A model generated the notes under the pieces. It did not search any database and was not told where the DNA came from. It was given only the letters and a program-made list of their open reading frames with translations. From JAYOEY01 sp038116945 (GTDB lineage Bacteria > Pseudomonadota > Alphaproteobacteria > MPNO01 > UBA2964): DNA of 64,000 nucleotides. This document shows, piece after piece, positions 1-7,931 of this stretch; the stretch's first letter is position 1, and every line of letters starts with the position of its first letter. The stretch is from the NCBI GenBank assembly GCA_038116945.1, contig JAYOEY010000003.1, positions 212,369 through 276,368 on the forward strand, in the 5' to 3' direction. The position numbers and the translations under genes are program-made.

Positions 1-754
1 CCACGGTGGCGTCGGCCGCTGCCATCGAGCGGTTGAAGGCGCGCTGGATGATGGTGCCGAGCCAGCCCAGCAGAACCATCCAGGCAATCTCCTCCCAGGT
101 CGGCGTCACCCAGACGAAAACCATCGGGACCGCGGCGAACACGATGTGCGACGCGAACAGGTAGAACGCGATGGTGTCCGACGAATCGTGGCGCAGCAGC
201 GTCTTGATCAGCATGGCGACCGAGGCCCCGACCAGCACCGCGCCGATCGCGAACAGCAGGCCCGGATCGAACCCCGCCATGCCCGGCCGGATCACCATCA
301 TCGCGCCCGCGAAACCGGCAACGGCCGCCACCCACTGCATCGGGACGGTGCGTTCCTTCAGGAAGATCACCGCGAAGATCGAGCCGATAATGGGCATCAG
401 GAAGGTGATCGCCGAAACGTCTGCGATGGGGGCATAGGCCAGCGCGGCGAACAGGCACCACATGTTCACCGACGACAGAAACCCGCGGACCACGTGCCGT
501 CCGGGCTGCGCCGTATGCAGCGCCGCCAGCCCCGACTTCCACAGCCACGGCAGCATGAAGATCAGCCCGAAGAAATTGCGGAAGAACGCCATCTCGAATA
601 CCGGCAGGCGCTGGGCCAGATGATGCACCACGGCGCCCGACGCGGCGTAGCCGAACGCGCTCAGCGTCATCCAGAGACCGCTCTGCGCGACCGGCGGCAG
701 GGCGTCGAACCGGCGGGACAGCGGCGCGAACGGGGCGAAAGGGCGAAACGGCAT
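1..754 (-). CDS. DMT-superfamily (EamA) transporter, 3' end outside window
   Basis: The reverse strand reads from an ATG at 754 without a stop to the window edge, so about 251 N-terminal residues are present. The protein is a run of hydrophobic helices separated by short loops, with the two-fold EamA-like layout (a first repeat ending near KERTVPMQWVAAVAGFAGA, then a second set of helices). EamA proteins are inner-membrane exporters of small metabolites or drugs. The substrate cannot be told. The gene is divergent from the DUF1194 pair, sharing about 150 bases of upstream DNA. The C-terminal helices are lost beyond the edge, which is a window truncation and not a broken gene. Confidence 0.85.
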   Translation of the reverse strand, partial: MPFRPFAPFAPLSRRFDALPPVAQSGLWMTLSAFGYAASGAVVHHLAQRLPVFEMAFFRNFFGLIFMLPWLWKSGLAALHTAQPGRHVVRGFLSSVNMWCLFAALAYAPIADVSAITFLMPIIGSIFAVIFLKERTVPMQWVAAVAGFAGAMMVIRPGMAGFDPGLLFAIGAVLVGASVAMLIKTLLRHDSSDTIAFYLFASHIVFAAVPMVFVWVTPTWEEIAWMVLLGWLGTIIQRAFNRSMAAADATV

Positions 755-905
755 GGGCGATGTATAGACCCGTCCGCCGCATCGCGCATCCGCCGAAAGA
801 CCGCCGGACGGACCGTCACGCCAGGCGACTGATTTCGCTTTGTCGCCGCCCGGAGCCGCGCCATACTTTCCCCGGAGATTTGGGGGTTCTCGAGGGAGCC
901 GGGTC

Positions 906-1802
906 ATGCGCGTACTCATTCCGTTATGTCTCGCCGCCATTCTGACGCTGCCCGCGTCGGCGGCCGATCTGAAGGTCGATCTGGAGCTGGCGCTGGCGGT
1001 CGACGTGTCGCGCAGCGTCGACGACGAGGAAGCCGCCTTGCAGCGGAGCGGCTACATCAAGGCGTTCCGTCACCCCAGCATCATCGACGCCATCAAGTCC
1101 GGCCCGCTCGGGCGCATCGCGGTCACCTATTACGAATGGGCCGGATATGCGCGCATCCGCCCCGTGGTCCCGTGGACCGTCATCAGCGACGCAGCCTCGG
1201 CGGAGAGATTCGCCAGGGCGCTGGAAACCGACGAGCCGGACCAGGGCCGCCGGACGTCGATTTCCGGGGCGATCGATTACGGCGTCGCGGCGTTCGAAAA
1301 TAACGGGGCCGATGGGCGCCGCCGCGTCATCGACGTTTCGGGCGACGGCGCCAACAATTCGGGCGACCGGGTCGACGCCGCGCGCGACCGCGCGGTCAAG
1401 GCCGGCGTCACCATCAACGGGCTGCCGATCGTCAACGGGCGGGCGACCATGTCGGGCTGGCGTCAGGTCGAGGACCTCGACCTGTTCTACCGCGACTGCG
1501 TGATCGGCGGTCCGGGCGCGTTCTACGTGGTGGCGAAGGATTTCGCGGACTTCCCGCGCGCCGTCATGCGCAAGCTGATGCTGGAGATCGCGGGGCTGAC
1601 GCCGCCGCCGGACAACCCGTCGCCGAACAGGCTGCTGTGGAAGGCGCAGATGAAGGCACCCCGCAAGGCCCCGCCCTGCAATGTCGGCGAAATCCGGCGT
1701 CGCCAGCGCTGGATGGGTTCGGACGATGATTTCGACGACAACAGCGTTCTGCCGCAATCGCCCGGCGCACTCCCGGCGCCGCCCGGCGCCATCCGCCCAT
1801 AA
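906..1802 (+). CDS. DUF1194 domain protein, secreted, first tandem copy
   Basis: The chosen ATG follows a good ribosome site (GAGGGAG about 8 bases upstream) and begins a Sec signal peptide ending near PASAAD; an in-frame start at 840 would put a non-signal-like stretch in front. The mature part is a DUF1194 domain with a von Willebrand A-like fold: LELALAVDVSRSVDDEE carries the DxSxS metal-ion site, and VIDVSGDGANN is a second conserved block. The tail after residue 235 is Pro-rich and low in complexity. The function of DUF1194 is unknown; a periplasmic or extracellular protein-binding role is inferred from the fold. A paralogue follows 7 bases downstream on the same strand. Confidence 0.85.
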   Translation: MRVLIPLCLAAILTLPASAADLKVDLELALAVDVSRSVDDEEAALQRSGYIKAFRHPSIIDAIKSGPLGRIAVTYYEWAGYARIRPVVPWTVISDAASAERFARALETDEPDQGRRTSISGAIDYGVAAFENNGADGRRRVIDVSGDGANNSGDRVDAARDRAVKAGVTINGLPIVNGRATMSGWRQVEDLDLFYRDCVIGGPGAFYVVAKDFADFPRAVMRKLMLEIAGLTPPPDNPSPNRLLWKAQMKAPRKAPPCNVGEIRRRQRWMGSDDDFDDNSVLPQSPGALPAPPGAIRP

Positions 1803-1809
1803 GCCGCCG

Positions 1810-2664
1810 ATGCGCCTGATCCCGTTCGCGCTCCTGTGCTTCCTCGCCATCGCGGCGCCGGTTCGGGACAGCGGCGCCGCCGAAGTCGCTGTCGATCTTG
1901 AGCTGGCGCTGGCGGTCGACGTGTCAGGCAGCGTCGACGACGCCGAGGCGCAGCTCCAGCGCGACGGCTATATCGCCGCCTTCCGCCATCCCAGCATCAT
2001 CGACGCCATCTCGCACGGCGCGCACGGCCGGATCGCGGTCAGCTACTACGAATGGGCCGGGTTCGGCCACATGAAGCAGATTGCCGGCTGGACCCTGATC
2101 GACGGCAAGGCGGGGGCCGAAGCCTTCGCCAGAAAGCTCGAAGGCGAACCGCCGCAGACCGCGCGGCGCACCGCGATTTCCGACGCCATCGATTACGGCG
2201 CCGCCTCTTTCGACAATAACGGCTTCGCCGGAAGGCGGCGCGTGATCGACATCTCGGGCGACGGGGCCAACAACTGGGGCACGCCGGTCACGGAGGCGCG
2301 CGACCGCGCGGTGGCGAAAGGCGTCGTCATCAACGGCCTTCCCATCGTCAATGACCGGCCGGGACCGTCGGGCCGGCCGCAGATTGCGCGGCTGGACCTG
2401 TACTATCGCGACTGCGTGATCGGCGGGCGCGGCGCGTTCTACGTGGCGGCGAAGGATTTCAAGGATTTCCCGCGCGCGGTGCTGCGCAAGCTGATCCTCG
2501 AAATAGCCGGCAGGATGCCTCGGGAACCGCTTCTCCATCGCGCCCAGATGACGCCGCCCGCGAAAGCGCCGCCCTGCGACATCGGGCGGCGGCGCGGGTT
2601 CGGCGCGTGGGACGACGACGAGATATACTTTTTCTCGCCCCGCCGGCGGAATCCACGGCCCTGA
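1810..2664 (+). CDS. DUF1194 domain protein, secreted, second tandem copy
   Basis: This is a close paralogue of the preceding gene, with a signal peptide (hydrophobic core followed by SGAAE), the vWA-like DxSxS site (ALAVDVSGSVDDAEA) and the shared blocks YYEWAGF, AISDAIDYGAASFDNNGF, VIDISGDGANN and LYYRDCVIGG. The start lies 7 bases after the upstream stop, so translation is probably coupled. The two copies differ most in the C-terminal tail, which here ends in an aromatic and Arg-rich stretch. The product is probably exported. The role is unknown, and tandem duplication is the only contextual clue. Confidence 0.84.
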   Translation: MRLIPFALLCFLAIAAPVRDSGAAEVAVDLELALAVDVSGSVDDAEAQLQRDGYIAAFRHPSIIDAISHGAHGRIAVSYYEWAGFGHMKQIAGWTLIDGKAGAEAFARKLEGEPPQTARRTAISDAIDYGAASFDNNGFAGRRRVIDISGDGANNWGTPVTEARDRAVAKGVVINGLPIVNDRPGPSGRPQIARLDLYYRDCVIGGRGAFYVAAKDFKDFPRAVLRKLILEIAGRMPREPLLHRAQMTPPAKAPPCDIGRRRGFGAWDDDEIYFFSPRRRNPRP

Positions 2665-2790
2665 TCCCGCACCGGAGTGAAATTCGCCCCGAACGCCGCC
2701 GTTAGGACGATTTTAACCCCCGTCTGAAAAATACTAGCGATTTCAATTTGTTGCGGATAATCTGCGGCTGCGGCAACCGGGAGACCGATT

Positions 2791-4248
2791 TTGAACTCTG
2801 ATGCTGAACCGGAGACGGTTCACAGCCGCGAAAGCGTGCCTCTGGTCGTCGACCTCGATGGGACGCTGACGCCGGTCGACACGCTACACGAAGCGCTCGC
2901 GAAACTGGTTCGGGACAGACCGGCCAGGATGCTCGCCATACCCGGCTGGCTGGCGGAAGGCAAGGCAGTGTTCAAACGCCGGGTGGCGGATGAGGTCGCG
3001 GTCGATGCCTCTCTGCTCCCCTATAACGAAAAGGTGCTTGAGGCCATCGAGACGGCGCGCCGCGAAGGCCGCACGGTGGTTCTCGCCACCGCCTCCGACA
3101 GGCGCACCGCAGAGGCGGTCGCGACGCATCTGGGCGTGTTCGACGACGTCATCGCCACCGAACACGGCGTCAACGTATCGGGCGCCGCCAAGCGGGATGC
3201 GCTGGTCGACAGGTTCGGCGAGGGCGGGTTCGACTATATCGGCAACGACGCAAAGGACCTGCCGGTCTGGAAGGCGGCGCGGCGCGCCCTTCTGGCCGAC
3301 GCCGGCGACAGCGTTACCGAAGCCGCAAGAAAGGACCACCCGGACGCGCGGACCGTGTCTTCTCGCGAATCTTCCCTGCCGTGGCTGATCCGGGCGGCGC
3401 GGCCCTACCAGTGGTCGAAGAACGTCCTGGTTTTCGTTCCGGTGCTGAACCCGATGCACCTGTCGGTGCAGCATTCTCTCGAAGCGCTCGCCGCCTTTAT
3501 CTGTTTCTGCGCGGCGGCATCGTCGATTTACCTGATCAACGACATTCTGGACCTCGAAGCGGACCGGCAGCATCCGCGCAAACGGAACCGCCCCTTCGCA
3601 TCGGGGCGTTCGCCGGTCTCGCACGGGCTGGCGGCGGCGATCCTGCTGTTTTCAGGCGCGCTTCTCGGTTCGTGGTTTGTCGCGCCGATATTCGCCGGAG
3701 CGCTGCTTCTCTATGTCTTCATAACCATCAACTATTCGATCTGGATGAAGCGCTATGCCCTGCTGGACGTCGTCGTCCTGGCGGGGCTCTATACCATGCG
3801 GATCATCGCCGGCGGTGCGGCAACCGGCGTGGAGCTGACGCTCTGGCTGCTGGGATTTTCGATATTCCTGTTCTCCAGCCTGGCCTTCGCCAAGAGATAT
3901 TCGGAAGTCGTCGAACTGCTCGACGAAAACCGGCCGGAAGCGCCCGGGCGCGGCTATCGGGCCGGGGACCAGAATGTGCTTATGGCGATCGGCGCATCGA
4001 GCGGCATGGCCTCCGTCCTGACCCTCGCGCTTTACCTGAACAGCACGACGGCATCGGGGCTCTATTCGAATCCGGAATATCTCTGGATCATCTGCCCGCT
4101 GCTGCTTTACTGGATCAGCCGCATCTGGCTTGCCGCGCAGCGCCGCAGACTGACTGACGACCCCATCGTGTTCGCCCTGTCCGACAGGGCATCGCGCGCA
4201 ATCCTTGCAGCGGCGCTGGTCCCGATCGCGCTGGCGTTATGGCGTTAG
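2791..4248 (+). CDS. HAD phosphatase - UbiA prenyltransferase fusion, decaprenyl-phosphate phosphoribosyltransferase type
   Basis: The reading frame opens with TTG at 2791 behind GGGAGA; a GTG at 2836 is an alternative. Residues about 15-175 are a HAD domain: nucleophile motif DLDGTL (D21/D23), ATASDR near 100 and GNDAKD near 151. Residues about 195-485 are a polytopic UbiA domain with the Asp-rich NDILDLEADRQHPRKRNRP block (from 250) and the second motif LLDVVVLAGLYTMRIIAGG (from 324). This UbiA subtype includes mycobacterial DPPR synthase, which moves 5-phosphoribose from PRPP to polyprenyl phosphate. The fused HAD domain could remove the 5-phosphate; that is inference. The next gene overlaps by 10 bases. 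Confidence 0.85.
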   Translation: MNSDAEPETVHSRESVPLVVDLDGTLTPVDTLHEALAKLVRDRPARMLAIPGWLAEGKAVFKRRVADEVAVDASLLPYNEKVLEAIETARREGRTVVLATASDRRTAEAVATHLGVFDDVIATEHGVNVSGAAKRDALVDRFGEGGFDYIGNDAKDLPVWKAARRALLADAGDSVTEAARKDHPDARTVSSRESSLPWLIRAARPYQWSKNVLVFVPVLNPMHLSVQHSLEALAAFICFCAAASSIYLINDILDLEADRQHPRKRNRPFASGRSPVSHGLAAAILLFSGALLGSWFVAPIFAGALLLYVFITINYSIWMKRYALLDVVVLAGLYTMRIIAGGAATGVELTLWLLGFSIFLFSSLAFAKRYSEVVELLDENRPEAPGRGYRAGDQNVLMAIGASSGMASVLTLALYLNSTTASGLYSNPEYLWIICPLLLYWISRIWLAAQRRRLTDDPIVFALSDRASRAILAAALVPIALALWR

Positions 4249-5591
4249 GCCAGTTGAACCGCACCGGGTGGGGACGGCTCGATTTCGGACCGCAGACCGT
4301 CCTTCCCTACGATCACAGGTTCGAGGCCCTGCCCGACCTGACCGGCCGAGCCGGCCTGCCTTCCATGCTGCCGTTCGGCAACGGCCGTTCCTATGGCGAC
4401 AGCTGCCTCAATACGGGTGGAGCGCTGGTCGATTGCAGGCGGCTCGACCGGTTCGTTTCGTTCAACGGCGAGACCGGCGTCATGCGCTGCGAAGCCGGCG
4501 TCCTGTTCGCCGACATCCTCGCCATCGCCGTACCGCGCGGCTGGATGCTGCCGGCCATGCCGGGAACCAAATTCGTCACGGTAGGCGGCGCGATCGCCAA
4601 CGACGTCCATGGCAAGAACCATCATCGGGCGGGCACGTTCGGCTGTCATGTCCGTCGCTTCGAGCTGCTCCGGTCGAACGGCGAACGGCTGACCTGTTCA
4701 CCGGACGCGAACGGAGAACTGTTCCGCGCCACCATCGGCGGTCTTGGACTCACCGGCCTGATCACCTGGGCAGAGTTCCAGCTTCGCCCGGTTGCAACGC
4801 CCTTCCTGCGGCAGCAGGTCATCCGCTTCCGCAATCTGGGAGAATTTTTCGACCTGTCGGCAGAGTCGGACGAGGAGTACGAATACACCGTTGCCTGGAT
4901 CGACTGCCTGTCGCGCGGCGCGGCGCTGGGCCGGGGATGGTTCATGCGCGCAAACCATCTGGCTGAGGCGCCGGCAGACCCGCCGCGCCCGCCCGGCCGG
5001 AAACCGGGCATTCCCTTTTCGCCGCCGGTCTCGCTGATCAACGGGCTGAGCCTCCGGCTGTTCAATTTCGTCTATTACCGGAAGCAGCGCGAAGACGTGT
5101 CGGAGGGCCCGGTCCATTACGATCCGTTCTTCTTCCCGCTCGACTCGATCGCGGACTGGAACCGTATGTACGGACCGAAGGGGTTCTACCAGTACCAGTG
5201 CGTCCTGCCGACGGATGGCGGCCGGTCCGGCATTGCGGACATTCTGGACAGGATCGCCGGCTCGGGCACAGGCTCGTTTCTGGCAGTCCTCAAGATGTTC
5301 GGCGAGCGGCAGTCGCCCGGTCTGATGTCGTTTCCGCGCCCGGGCGTCACGCTGGCGCTCGATTTCCCCAACCGGGGCGGAAAGACACTTGCCCTGCTGG
5401 ACAGCCTCGACGAGATCGTCGTGGCTTACGGCGGTGCGATCTACCCGGCGAAGGACGCCCGGATGCCGCCCCGCCTGTTCGCCAGCGCCTATCCGCGCCT
5501 CGACGAATTCTCGCGCTATATGGACCCGTCCTTTTCGTCGTCTTTCTGGAGACGCGTTGCGGGCAAGGGACAGGGAGGAACAGAATCATGA
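4239..5591 (+). CDS. dprE1: FAD-dependent DprE1-like decaprenylphosphoryl-ribose 2'-oxidase
   Basis: A 450-residue FAD-linked oxidase of the VAO/PCMH fold. GNGRSYGDSCLN (residues 47-58) is the FAD-binding loop. NDVHGKNHHRAGTFG (121-135) matches the segment of mycobacterial DprE1 that holds H132. MYGPKGFYQYQCVLP (310-324) matches the Tyr314 region, and IYPAKDAR (401-408) the Lys418 region. DprE1 oxidises the 2'-hydroxyl of polyprenylphosphoryl-ribose. The position of the benzothiazinone-reactive Cys387 is Ala here (A373 in GVTLALDF). The gene overlaps the UbiA gene and the SDR gene, as expected for pathway partners. The length is close to that of the mycobacterial enzyme. Confidence 0.86.
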   Translation: MALGQLNRTGWGRLDFGPQTVLPYDHRFEALPDLTGRAGLPSMLPFGNGRSYGDSCLNTGGALVDCRRLDRFVSFNGETGVMRCEAGVLFADILAIAVPRGWMLPAMPGTKFVTVGGAIANDVHGKNHHRAGTFGCHVRRFELLRSNGERLTCSPDANGELFRATIGGLGLTGLITWAEFQLRPVATPFLRQQVIRFRNLGEFFDLSAESDEEYEYTVAWIDCLSRGAALGRGWFMRANHLAEAPADPPRPPGRKPGIPFSPPVSLINGLSLRLFNFVYYRKQREDVSEGPVHYDPFFFPLDSIADWNRMYGPKGFYQYQCVLPTDGGRSGIADILDRIAGSGTGSFLAVLKMFGERQSPGLMSFPRPGVTLALDFPNRGGKTLALLDSLDEIVVAYGGAIYPAKDARMPPRLFASAYPRLDEFSRYMDPSFSSSFWRRVAGKGQGGTES

Positions 5592-6349
5592 CGGGAAGTT
5601 CGAATGATCCGGTCCGGAACATTCTGATGTTCGGCGCCTACTCGGCGATAGCGGCGGCGACTGCGCGACGCCTCGCACTGGACGGCGCGCGGTTCTTCCT
5701 GGTGGGACGCGACCGGCAGCGGCTGGAATCGATGGCCGACGACCTGAAGGTACGCGGCGCGGCCGACACGCATATCTGCACCGCAGACCTGGAAGACCGG
5801 GCGGCGCTGAAAACCGTCGTCGACGGGGCATTCGCAGCGCTGGAAACCGTCGATCTTGCGCTGATCGCGCATGGCACGCTGCCGGACCAGGCCCTCTGCG
5901 AAGCGGATCCCGACCGCACGTTCGACGCGCTGAATGCGAACATGCTCAGCCAGATCGAGCTGCTGACCTTGATCGCCAACCGGATGGAACCGCAACAGCG
6001 CGGTGCGATCGCGGCGATTTCCTCGGTCGCCGGGGACCGGGGACGGCGTTCCAACTACGTGTACGGCACGGCCAAGGGCGCCCTTTCCATTTTTCTTCAG
6101 GGGCTGACCGGCCGGCTGGCCGGAGCCGGCGTTCACGTGCTGACGGTCAAGCCGGGATTCGTCGATACGCCCATGACGGCCGCGATGCCGAAAGGAGCGC
6201 TGTGGGCGACGCCCGACCGTGTCGCTTCCGATATCGTCCGCGCTCTCGAACGCAGGAAATTCGTCGTCTACACCCCGTGGTTCTGGTGGATCATCATGGC
6301 CGTCATCCGCAGAATACCGGCCGGTATTTTCCACAAGATGAATCTCTGA
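5588..6349 (+). CDS. dprE2: DprE2-like short-chain dehydrogenase
   Basis: A 253-residue classical SDR. It has the nucleotide-binding N-terminus MFGAYSAIAAATARRLA, the catalytic Ser in IAAISSVAGDRG, and YVYGTAKGAL giving YxxxK. The C-terminus ends in an amphipathic or membrane-contacting stretch (YTPWFWWIIMAVIRRIP). That tail and its position one ATGA overlap (4 bases) behind the oxidase match DprE2, which reduces the 2-keto intermediate to decaprenylphosphoryl-D-arabinose. The glycine motif is looser than usual (GAYSAIA), as is common in the DprE2 branch. A generic SDR is possible, but the operon order argues for DprE2. Confidence 0.82.
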   Translation: MTGSSNDPVRNILMFGAYSAIAAATARRLALDGARFFLVGRDRQRLESMADDLKVRGAADTHICTADLEDRAALKTVVDGAFAALETVDLALIAHGTLPDQALCEADPDRTFDALNANMLSQIELLTLIANRMEPQQRGAIAAISSVAGDRGRRSNYVYGTAKGALSIFLQGLTGRLAGAGVHVLTVKPGFVDTPMTAAMPKGALWATPDRVASDIVRALERRKFVVYTPWFWWIIMAVIRRIPAGIFHKMNL

Positions 6350-6368
6350 TCCCGACGACGCCCATCCG

Positions 6369-7874
6369 ATGTCCTCCATCCTCAGAGCCGCCGTCCTGAT
6401 CTACAGCGCACTGATCTGCGTCTCGATCCCGCTGACGTCGTTCCTCGCCAACGACGACCACATGTATCTGGGCGCGGCGCACCTCGTCGGGCGATGGGAC
6501 CTCTACAGGGACTTCTCCTACGCCCAGACGCCCTACATGCCCTACGTCTTCAAGTTCGCCTTCGATGCGTTCGGCGGGCTGATGTACGTGCATTATTCCC
6601 GGATCGTCGAGGCGCTGATCCTGATCGGGATCGTCGGTCTGACGTACGGGATCGCATCCAGACTGTCGGGCAACAGATGGTACGGGGCGTTTTCGGTGTT
6701 CCTGCTGGTCGGCCTGGGGGTATTCCAGGACACCATCCATTTCGCGCGCAATTACAACCTGGCGATGCTGCTCTGCCTGGCGGCGATATATGTCGTCGAG
6801 CGACGGCGCGACCGGCTGAACGGTGCGACGCCGTGGTTGCTCGCCGGGCTGTTCTCCGGCCTCGCGGTCGGCGTCAAGCTGACCTTCCTGACCTTCCTGC
6901 CGTTCTTCTGTCTGGTCGCGCTTATCGAAAAGGGCGTTTCGAGGGACGGAATCCGTCTGATCGCCCTGTACGGGCTGGGCGTCGCGGTGGCGTTGCTGCC
7001 GGCCCTCTACGTGATCTACCGCAGCGGTTTCGAGGTTTCGTTCTTCAATTTCCTGGCTTTTTTCGACGTCAACATCCGCTACCGGACCGAAACGAATTTC
7101 GAGGGACCGATGGCGTTGCCCGAGAAACTCCAGTTCGCCCGCCAGATCCTGATCCGGAGTTCGCTCCTTGTGCTGCTCGTCGGGTATCAGGTCCTGAGTT
7201 ATTTCTGCAACCCGAGGCCGGTGACGCCGGGAACGGACAGGGCGCTTCTGCAATACGTCCTGCTGGTTCTGGCGACGGCCCCGATGTTCCTCCTGCCGAG
7301 CCCCGTCTGGACGGGATATTTCAGCATGTTCGTGCTCGCGCTGGTGCTGTTCTCGGCGCTGATGTTCAGCCGGCTCAACCTGCCGGAAAGGCGGCCCGTG
7401 GCGACCCTTGCGATCGCGGTCTGCGGCATGATGCTGTTCACCAATGTCCTGCTGGATGCGCGCCGGATCGGGGGGCTCGCGAATTCCGAAAACTGGCTGG
7501 GATACAGGGTCCACAGGATCGCCGGTAAAATCCGCGACGTCATTCCGCCTTCCGACCGGAAACGCCCTGTCGCCACGGTGACGCCGATCTACGCGCTGGA
7601 AGCGGGGCTGCCTGTTTACCGGGAACTCGCGACGGGGCCGTTCTATTATCGGGTGGGCCATCTTCTGACCGAAGACCAGCGCTCACGGTACGCCATCACC
7701 TCGCGCGACGATCTCGCGCGGCTGCTGGATGCGACCCGCCCGTCGGCAATCCTTGTGGGCTACGAAGAGGAACCTGTCGAAAAACCCTTCGTCGATTATG
7801 CGACGTCGCGGGGTTACGAGGTCAGGACCGCGCTTGACGGCGGCGGCACCCTCTATACCAGAAAAGCCGAATAG
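6369..7874 (+). CDS. GT-C type membrane glycosyltransferase, candidate arabinosyltransferase
   Basis: A 501-residue polytopic membrane protein with about ten hydrophobic helices and a soluble C-terminal part from about residue 380. The first periplasmic loop holds the acidic pair NDDHMYLG (about 28-35), the usual site of the GT-C catalytic or metal-binding residue, followed by the aromatic stretch TPYMPYVFKFAF. GT-C enzymes transfer sugars from polyprenyl-phosphate donors outside the inner membrane. It begins 20 bases after the DprE2-like gene, so a polyprenylphosphoryl-arabinose donor is a reasonable inference but not shown. It has no close match that I recognise to a named family. Confidence 0.78.
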   Translation: MSSILRAAVLIYSALICVSIPLTSFLANDDHMYLGAAHLVGRWDLYRDFSYAQTPYMPYVFKFAFDAFGGLMYVHYSRIVEALILIGIVGLTYGIASRLSGNRWYGAFSVFLLVGLGVFQDTIHFARNYNLAMLLCLAAIYVVERRRDRLNGATPWLLAGLFSGLAVGVKLTFLTFLPFFCLVALIEKGVSRDGIRLIALYGLGVAVALLPALYVIYRSGFEVSFFNFLAFFDVNIRYRTETNFEGPMALPEKLQFARQILIRSSLLVLLVGYQVLSYFCNPRPVTPGTDRALLQYVLLVLATAPMFLLPSPVWTGYFSMFVLALVLFSALMFSRLNLPERRPVATLAIAVCGMMLFTNVLLDARRIGGLANSENWLGYRVHRIAGKIRDVIPPSDRKRPVATVTPIYALEAGLPVYRELATGPFYYRVGHLLTEDQRSRYAITSRDDLARLLDATRPSAILVGYEEEPVEKPFVDYATSRGYEVRTALDGGGTLYTRKAE

Positions 7875-7931
7875 TGCGCCCCGGAGACCGCTGCCCGTCC
7901 TCGGGACACCCGACGCTGGACTGAACAGGCC

